Positions 56,625-64,000 of a DNA stretch of 64,000 nucleotides are shown here, one piece after another. Position numbers and translations under genes: made by a program. Position 1 is the stretch's first letter. Each line of letters opens with the position of its first letter. This DNA comes from Acridotheres tristis (lineage: Eukaryota; Chordata; Aves; Passeriformes; Sturnidae), in assembly GCA_037013685.1 (NCBI GenBank), contig CM072896.1:11225444-11289443 (forward strand). The letters are read 5' to 3'. The notes beneath the pieces were generated by a model. It did no database searches. It was not told the origin of the DNA and was given only the letters and a program-made list of their open reading frames with translations.

Positions 56625-56633
56625 ACTAAGGAA
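56625..56633 (-). promoter_or_regulatory. Probable U12 branch site (TTCCTTAGT)
   Basis: The element agrees with the U12 branch consensus TTCCTTRAY at eight of nine positions and lies about 16 bases before the AC end, within the usual narrow spacing. Position 8, normally the branch adenosine, is G here. The A at 56627 (position 7) would have to act as the branch nucleotide. Confidence 0.7.
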
Positions 56634-57401
56634 AAATGAAAACCCAACTGTTTTGTAAGCTAAAATTACCCCAGTCTGAGAAAGGATGAAAGAAAGAAAG
56701 CTCCCCCACCATACTGATCTACACGTGTTGAATTTGGGATAAACTGCACAGCTTCTAACTTATCTCAAAGAGGAAAATCCACAACAGATTTTAAAGTCAG
56801 CTATTTTAAGTACTTTTGTGGAGTACCTAGTTGGTTGCATTTGATATTCTTTTTCCTGGAAAAAAGGAAAAGGAAGAAATTTTTTCTGGTTTTATAAACA
56901 AACTGGCATTTGTTTATATTTGTGTGAATGCAAGAAAGATCAAAATCACTGATCTTTCTACAGTAGCATTTTATATTAACTGTAAAACACAAGAAAAAAT
57001 GCAGGGCAACATTTCTAGCTTAGTTAAACTGATGGGCTTGTAGGTCACACTGACACGGCGTAGTGTTTCCCTTGTATTTTTGTATAATTGCTGCTAGCCT
57101 GGAGTTCATAAATAAGTTGCTGTTCTTAATAAATTCATATTTGAGCCTCAAAATACTTTAAAACACTTTCCTTAAGAGACAGTCAATAGGACAATAAAAG
57201 CCAGAGTCCTACCTAATGATAAATGTAAAAAAGAAATTCGTAGATTCTGACAAATGACGTTTCCTGTCAATTTATGATTTGTCTGTTTACAACACTTGAG
57301 CCTAGAGTAAAAAGCTTCATTCTCAAACTAAAGATGGTCACTCTCAGATGTTGCATTTTTTCCCCCAACATATATAGATTTGTTCCCTGAAAACAAACCA
57401 T

Positions 57402-57410
57402 AAAGGATAT
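57402..57410 (-). promoter_or_regulatory. U12-type AT-AC 5' splice site
   Basis: The nine bases ATATCCTTT match the published minor-spliceosome donor consensus for AT-AC introns exactly. They follow the Leu codon TTA of the exon ending at 57411. U11 and U6atac snRNPs would recognise this site. Confidence 0.93.
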
Positions 57411-57549
57411 TAAAGCTGTGACAACAGCATAAGAGGATCCCATGGCAAACGATCCAGCAAAGATCCCCAGAAAATTTCCCACTGACTGGAAGAAAGCAGC
57501 AGCATCAAAAGCATTAGGATTCTCCTTAGGACTGTAAATGGATATAGAG
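57411..57549 (-). CDS. SLC9A9: SLC9A9 exon: membrane core, [11 protein letters not shown] to AVVTAL
   Basis: The acceptor ttcttttcag precedes the first base. That base (C) completes a split Tyr codon, and 46 whole codons follow, ending in GTC ACA GCT TTA (VTAL). The product begins [10 protein letters not shown], a lumenal loop, and runs into a glycine-rich membrane stretch that includes [14 protein letters not shown], typical of exchanger helices. The aligned human residues are about 253-298. The exon ends directly at ATATCC, with no GT donor where the protein alignment demands the junction. This is explained by an AT-AC intron. Only 16 of 46 third codon positions are G or C, like the surrounding AT-rich DNA. 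The preceding exon, which should carry the GESVLND motif, was not found up to 64000. Confidence 0.96.
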
Positions 57550-60500
57550 CTGAAAAGAAAACAAAGGTGTGGGGGAGAAGGAGAGAAAAAGGAATAACAA
57601 ATTCAATCACATTGTAACAATTTTGGAATCAGTAATTGAAAACGAACAGTTTTAGGTGTTCAAAATGCAAAACAAAACTTCTCTGGGCTAATGGCAGGTG
57701 AGAGCAAAGCAGATGGAGACTAGGCAGAAACAATTTGTTTTCAAGGTATCACACTGGAAATATTCTATTGCCAGTCAGCAACACTTTTATACTAGAAGTG
57801 CCATAAACAATATTGTTTCCAGGCCAACAAAACGTTAAAAGGTGGTAGGTGGATAAGAAAACTGCAGGGAAGATAGATAACGTTGAATTATTTATTGGCC
57901 ATGTATCCTCAGAGCAGTTACATATTCACAAATATCCTTGATAAAAAGTGCAGCTTTGTGGCTGAGGTTCAAATGGGTGACACAAATTTCAGCAGATACC
58001 ACACATGCAGCAGCAATTTTGTCACAAACCACCAAGTATTTTCCTTCTTGGCGTAACCCTTCATAACCAGGGCTGGAGCTGTAGCAAGAGCTCAGCAATA
58101 GGAAACCTTGTGGGCAGAATGAATGTTGTTCCACAGAAAGAAACTGCTGCAGTTCTCCGAGATCATCTCCTGTTCCCCACCCCAGAGTGCAGCCACCACA
58201 GGTATTTTGGAATGGGAAAGGGTGCCACCAAAGCAAAGGGGATGTGCACTAAATAATTCGTTGAGCATCTCAGAGTTATTTGCCACCAGTTATTACACAG
58301 AGCACGAGTAACTCCATGCATGCATGTCTTTTTTCTTGTTGAAATGTTATATTGAACAGATACAAAATAGCTCTAAGCCTAATTAGGAAACATTTTAGAT
58401 CTTTGTGTTCTGTTGCTTCGAGTACTGTTTTGAGTACTTTTATGATCCTTGTCAAAGAAAATGTGCTGAGCTTGGCATTGCATTCCAGAATGTGCCATGG
58501 ATTGGGGAAAAACGACTGATATTTTAAGAATTAAAATTTTAGAATTTTTAAAAAGTTGTGAGTATTTTAAGCTTTTGGGTATTAAAAATGCGATCACTGC
58601 AGTCTGAGGTTTTTCATTTGGAAATAAGGCTTAGAGTTGAAGTTCTGTATAAAGAATTTTCTAAACAGTTGCATTGAAATAACATGAAAATGTGAAAACA
58701 GTTGTCATGCTTTCAGTCTGCAAAAATGGCACAAGGATTCTCAAGGCATATGGTGGAGCACCACAAATATGAGGGGTGAGTGCTCATGTACTACAACAAA
58801 AGTAACTAAGCACTGAAATCTGTTATCTCCAGTTATGCTGATTAGCAGCACCATAAAATCAGGGAGATGATTTCTAGTGGAAGGTGCTATTGATACAAGG
58901 ACACAAAACTGGCAGCAGAGGAACTGCTAATCAGCAATATGTTGCTATCTAAATTTTCTGTCCTTTTTTCAACTGTGGCTTTCTTAGACCAGGAGATCAG
59001 TTATAATTCTTTGTTTTTCTTGCCTAAAAACTTGTAGGTGTGTCTTGACAGCAAAGCAGCCACTTGGTTCTTTGATGTTTGTACCAGCCAAGTGCACAGA
59101 GAATGCAGCTGCTGGTCTGTTCTGCCTTAGTGAATTATAAATCAGGAAATGATCTTTTGTGCCACTGGTGCTGTTGCCTGCATTGATTGGTGAATTCAGA
59201 GAGGTCCTAAAACCAAGGAAAATGGTTCTATTATAATGATGGGCTCTGGCCATGATAGGGATGATCAGTAACAAAAAATGTCTTGACATGGAGTGAAAAT
59301 TTATTAGTCAAATGTAAGCCATAATCAGTAAATAGCTTTTTATAAAGTATATTCATCTTAGGACGAGAAAAGTTGGCTTTATTAAGACTGGCCCTCCAAT
59401 CTGTCAACAGGTTTCAGGTATGAAGAAAACTAGAAGAAAGCATCCTATTCCTAATGTAGTTATTTCAGCAACAAATGTGATGTGACTCATTCTCACTGCA
59501 AAATTTTTCTACTCAGTGTGCCCCCCATGATTTTTTAAAAGCACCATAACATGACATATGCTCATTATACTACTGTGGTTTCTAAATATTTCCAGAACTC
59601 CTGTTTCCTTGCATCTCAAAGAATATCTACTTCTATTTTTCATTTTGCATTATTCTCTACTAGAGCTATTTATTTTGCTGGAGATGTTTCTTTTTAGCAC
59701 TAACTTTTAATCCTTTGAAGCATCCAAAATACACAGTAATTTACCTGACAGATTTTCTATATAAGCTGCAATTTAACAGAACAGGATTTCATCCTGTTTA
59801 TTCCACTACTTCCTGCCAAACCAATTATCTGACCTAAAAACAAAATTGCAAAGTTTAACACTGGAGAAAACCATAATTAAAATTATAGTGCCTCTACTCT
59901 TCTTCCTTTTCCTTGGAGAGCAATTCAAGAGCCCTGCTGGCATGACTTGCCCTCTCTGCTATCTGCTCTCTGTGCTCTCTGTACAAAGGGGTTGATTGCA
60001 GTTCATTAATAAGCAGTGAGGGAGAGTTTGATACTAAATTTCAAGCTGCTTTTAGGTTTTAGAGGCTTTCTAAATACTGAATGAGTTTAAGGGGAAAAAA
60101 AGGTTTATTTCTGTAAATTTGTATCAGAGGTGGATTAAGGGAGTCCTCAAAGTAAATGCAGTAGAAAACTGTTTTCAGAGGTTGATAAATGAGCAGATTT
60201 AATGGCAAAGGCCTGCTTTATCTGCTACCCATAATAAGAAAGAGTGCAGGGAAAGGAATGAGAGATTTTTGTTGGCTCCTCACTGAATGCTCAATATGTG
60301 TATCTCACAGATACCTGTCCCACTCCCTACTACCTGTCTGTGTGTGAGCTTGGTAACCTCTGCCTCTCCCTCTGCTTGGAGTCAGGAATTATATTTCCCT
60401 TCCTGGCTGGTTCTTATAAGGATTAGCCAGCACTTTCTATATTAGAAAGCTATTTAACAGATCTCTTTTTATTTCCAGTTCTTCTGTGTTTTCTTGAGCC

Positions 60501-63500
60501 AGTAACACTGGACAGGCTCAAGTGCTTTCACAGGTTTCAGAAAAGGAAATATTTATTTATGCAATATATTGCAAGTTAGAGTGGTAGTTTTTCTTGAAGC
60601 AGATAGAAGGATTAACAACCTGTGTTAGTTGTACCACTGACACATTCACTGAAGCATTCCACTTCCCTCCCTTCATCTGTTCAATTCACCTTCAGATGAA
60701 ACCTCAGCATCACAAACACTTTCAGTCTCCAAACTTTATAGGGATCGAATACTAAAAATCTGCATGACAGAAGGGCTTTTGCAATAGAAAGCATCCAGTC
60801 ACATTTCCAGTTATATATTAATTGATTACTTTTTACATCTTCAGTTATTCTTAAGCAAAATCTCATTTATTCATAATATCTTTTTCTTCCTGTTAGTTTT
60901 CCCAGCCTGTGAGTACAGCTCAATATATTTTCCTCGGAAAAAAGAAATAAAATAGAAAGCATTTAGCATTGCAGTAAAGATTTTCCAGTAATTCATGCAA
61001 GCTTTTTGAGAAAAATTGTTGTTGAGGTTAAATTTTGTATCCTACTTCTGTTTCTGTCCAAACCTGATGTGCAGAGGATAATGTGGCAGCATCAAATAAA
61101 GATATGCTAATCAGCTTTAACTAGCAGAACAGCATAAAGATTCTTTGTTTTGATATAAGCTGACATGAAGCAACACCTGTATCTGATGAATTTTAGAAAA
61201 ATGCATTATGCTGAAGAAAATACACTCAAGCATCAGAAGGAAAATGTGTGCAAACTGCAGAAAATCTCTAATGGAATTATATAGAATCAGTTATTAGAAA
61301 TAACCAGTAAACAGACTGATTTACTTCTGTCTTTCTCCTATTTGACCAACATGAAAATAAACAACTTTGGAGCAGAACATTTCTTTCTACTTGCTAAGCC
61401 AAAGGGCTTCCTGTAGCCAAGTGCCCTTCTTCCTCCTTGCCACTTCATCACGTGCCATGTAATACTGTACAGGAGAGAATCAGGAACAATGCAAAGAAAA
61501 GAAAAAAATACCTGAAAGTACAGGAAGGTCAGAAGTTCCCTAAAATACCTTCATTGAATAAAGTCGGATCTCCCTCAGGTGATAAATAATTATAAAACTG
61601 CACGGTGATTTCATTAGCTGCTAATTAAGAAAAATAAAACAGGCCAGAAAAAAAGTGTTCTAGAGTTCAAGGTCGTTTTTAAGAGGGAAAGAAGGTTATT
61701 TTTGCTGAGATTATAACTATGCAGAAAAAGGTAGGTCACTACAGCATGTTAGAATAGTTGGATCTTTCAGAGAAGTGGATTGAATCAAACAGTTTCTGTT
61801 CCCACAGAAATTTTTGGCTATATAGTTTTCCTAGAAGTGTTGGAAGAAAGCCTGAACGTCAGAGCTGTAATTTACCCCCAATAAGTGTTTGAACTAGAAG
61901 CCAGATGTGAAAGCCCATGCGTGGCACCAGACACCCACACCTTCTCTTGGCAGGCTGGTGGAGCCTGCTTAGGCTTCCCCACAAAAGATCTCCACACAAG
62001 AAGAACAAGTAGATGGGCTATAAAGATAAAAACAATTGGGGAAGTTTGGGATGTGACTGTGCCAAGCCAACAAAAGCACATATGAAGCAGTGAAGGTGTG
62101 CAGGCAGTTAAGGCAAAGCAGACACACCAGAGCAGGAAGGATTAAGGACTAGCAGAGGCAGCCAATTTTAACAGTTTTGAAACAAATATGCAGAGATCTT
62201 CTAGATAAAAATTTCAAACAACAAACAAACATATTAAAACAGTGACCAGTACATTAAAAGAACACTTTTGTACATATCTCTGTATATGTGCATCTGTTTC
62301 CATGGAATTTATTCCTGACAATATTTGCAAATTTTTAGATATTTAAGGTTCCTCAGAGACTTTGCAAAATATAGATATTAAGCTTTCTATTTATATAGAT
62401 CTTTATATAGCAGCCAAAAAAGGAGAAAAGTAAAAAAAATACTGGTAGTTGAATTACTGCCCAAGTGACCAGCATTTGAACCTTCATTATGGATACCCAA
62501 AATTTTATTTTCTTTGGCAATACTGCAGATTATGTTTTTTATTCCACTTATAGACTGGTTTCATCACTGCTACTAGTATTGTTTTTAATTCTAGAAAAAG
62601 GTCTAGCAATTGTTTTTAGAAACTATTTTCTATCTGGGCTTACACTGTTTCTTTTTCTCTATGTCATGGCTTATTTTCTTCCTCTGTTTTCTGACCTGAC
62701 TTTGTCCCTCTGTAGGCTTTTCCAGAATTTCTAAAATACTAGAGGACATTTTATCTTGATTACTTTAGACCAAGCTAACACTTACTGTTGTTGTATATGA
62801 GCTTTTATTGCTTTTACACTGGTAACTATTTTCAGATTTCTTCTGCGTCCAAGCCTGAGCTGACACATAGCAGCAGCAGCTTGTCAGAGAAAACAACAAA
62901 ACAACAAATAGTTTGTGTTGTTCCAGGTAGACTTTCCCTAATGCAGATCTTAGTTGTCATCTACCCCCAAACATCAGGGACTGCAGAAAATCTGTCATTC
63001 TCCCTCCTCTGTCTCCCAACCCATTATCCTTAGGAAGTCTGCTCTACCTCCTTGGGGAGCCTTGGAAAACATCGATCCTGGGGATCTCATTCCTGCCCTA
63101 AAATTCCACCACCTGTGCCATAAAAAGACGTGGTATCTCACCCACCTGGATGGGGTTGAACTCAGCTTCCCTGGTGTCCAGGAAAAACTTTGCCAGTCCG
63201 TGCTGGCAGAGGTGCTGGATACCCTGCATCCCCCTGACCCTGCTCAGAACCTGCTCACTGCAGGGCTGCAGTCACTTTGGCTCACAGAAAGGAGATGTGA
63301 GATGATAGTTTTGACAATGATTAAGGACCTAATGGGCCTGCAGGCAGAGCAATTTGAAGTCTAACATCCTCTCTGCTCTGGTGTGGAGCTTCTCTGCCCC
63401 AGCGCATCTGAGAAATGGTGTGCACTGTCATCTGTACAAGTATCTTAGCTTCTCATTACCTTGTTCTAACCTGTTTTTATCTTTGACAGAGAGAAATCCT

Positions 63501-64000
63501 GATGAACAGCAACATGGGCTTAAAATCTGTGTAAAAGAAAACTAGGGCTTTAACAGTAAAATTTGTTCACATATCTCTGAGGCTTGGCATAGGAATATTT
63601 CATTCTCAAATGACTGCTATTGCTTCTAAATGCCTAATTTTCATAAATCTCTTTGGAAATATCACAGTCACGGTGACAACTCTTTCCTGTCCCATATCCT
63701 CTAGAGGAATGAAGCACATCAGCACAAACCAGGTGGCTGATAGTGGGTTGCCTGTGACAGCATGTGCTGCGTTCTGTGTTATCCCTCTGACTGTCCCTAC
63801 GAGCTGATCATATCAAAAGGCACATAATTTACACATCTCTGTGCCTGAAAATATGGTCCTTTCTCATTTGGATATCAGAACTCACTGTTTAGTTCTTTTT
63901 AAACCTTGCATGAAGAAGAAAGGTCTGTGTGTATCTTGAGCAGCTTGAAGTCTGTCCTCCCAGTTAGGGAGCTTTTAGTGGCTTCAGCAACTGGGAAGAT
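57550..64000 (-). other. SLC9A9: SLC9A9 intron, 5' side of exon 57411-57549 (incomplete)
   Basis: The acceptor at 57550 is an ordinary U2 site. The upstream exon with the exchanger motif GESVLND was looked for on the minus strand and not recognised. No repeats of known class were recognised. A 136-codon open frame on the + strand at 62954-63364 is of uncertain meaning. Confidence 0.78.

Larger units (their letters stand above)
56612..57410 (-). other. SLC9A9: U12-type AT-AC intron of SLC9A9 (799 bases)
   Basis: Read on the minus strand, the intron starts ATATCCTTT at 57410-57402, the consensus donor of minor-spliceosome AT-AC introns, and ends in CAC at 56614-56612. A branch-like element TTCCTTAGT lies at 56633-56625, about 16 bases from the 3' end, and there is no long polypyrimidine tract. 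Cutting here gives VTAL joined to [10 protein letters not shown], which agrees with the family without an extra or missing residue. Reading the nearby AG of ttttagCAC as the acceptor inserts a His codon and leaves no GT donor that restores the sequence. Nothing else of note was seen in the intron. Confidence 0.93.
20774..57549 (-). other. SLC9A9: SLC9A9 gene, internal part (six exons, five complete introns)
   Basis: Six exons on the minus strand join in frame into about 238 codons of a Na+/H+ exchanger core. Family knowledge: NHE9 is an endosomal antiporter that trades luminal protons for cytosolic sodium or potassium and so sets the pH of recycling and late endosomes. Words such as [45 protein letters not shown] and QPKQM fit NHE9. 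At several of these places the paralogues NHE6 and NHE7, as I remember them, differ. The start codon, the first exons with the ND ion-binding motif and the C-terminal tail exons are not in the window. Exon lengths are 139, 106, 89, 114, 112 and 154 bases, with matching phases at every junction and no stop or frameshift, so this is a working gene rather than a retrocopy. The assignment to SLC9A9 rather than SLC9A6 or SLC9A7 rests on remembered sequences. Confidence 0.95.

Overview
The window looks like vertebrate nuclear DNA, most likely from a bird or another sauropsid. It is AT-rich and almost entirely intronic. It carries several short 3'-end fragments of CR1 LINEs in the avian style, and no mammalian repeats such as Alu or L1 were seen. 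No bacterial-type operons, CRISPR arrays, tRNA or rRNA genes were found. Nearly all open frames in the window are chance ORFs in AT-rich DNA.

The only gene I can support is the central part of SLC9A9, the endosomal sodium/proton exchanger NHE9, on the minus strand. Six internal exons can be placed to the base: 57411-57549, 56506-56611, 46412-46500, 28083-28196, 26244-26355 and 20774-20927, given in transcript order. Their junction phases fit together and they join without a break into about 238 codons of the transporter core. This matches roughly residues 253-490 of the human protein as I remember it. The 5' exons (start codon to the ion-binding ND motif) lie beyond 64000. The 3' exons (last membrane part and cytosolic tail) lie before position 1. 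Positions 1-20773 and 57550-64000 appear to be intron.

The most notable structure is that two of the five complete introns are minor-spliceosome (U12-type) introns. Intron 56612-57410 is an AT-AC intron with the exact donor ATATCCTTT. Intron 26356-28082 is of the GT-AG subtype with the exact donor GTATCCTTT and branch site TTCCTCAAC. Both are phase 0, and a standard GT-AG reading would break the protein at the first one. The other introns use ordinary U2 signals.

Other points of interest are a very GC-rich exon (20774-20927; 43 of 51 third codon positions are G or C, against 16 of 46 in exon 57411-57549), GC-rich CpG-poor blocks inside introns, a TATC and an AT microsatellite, two small tandem duplications, and three CR1 fragments. 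I did not find evidence of a new multi-gene system.
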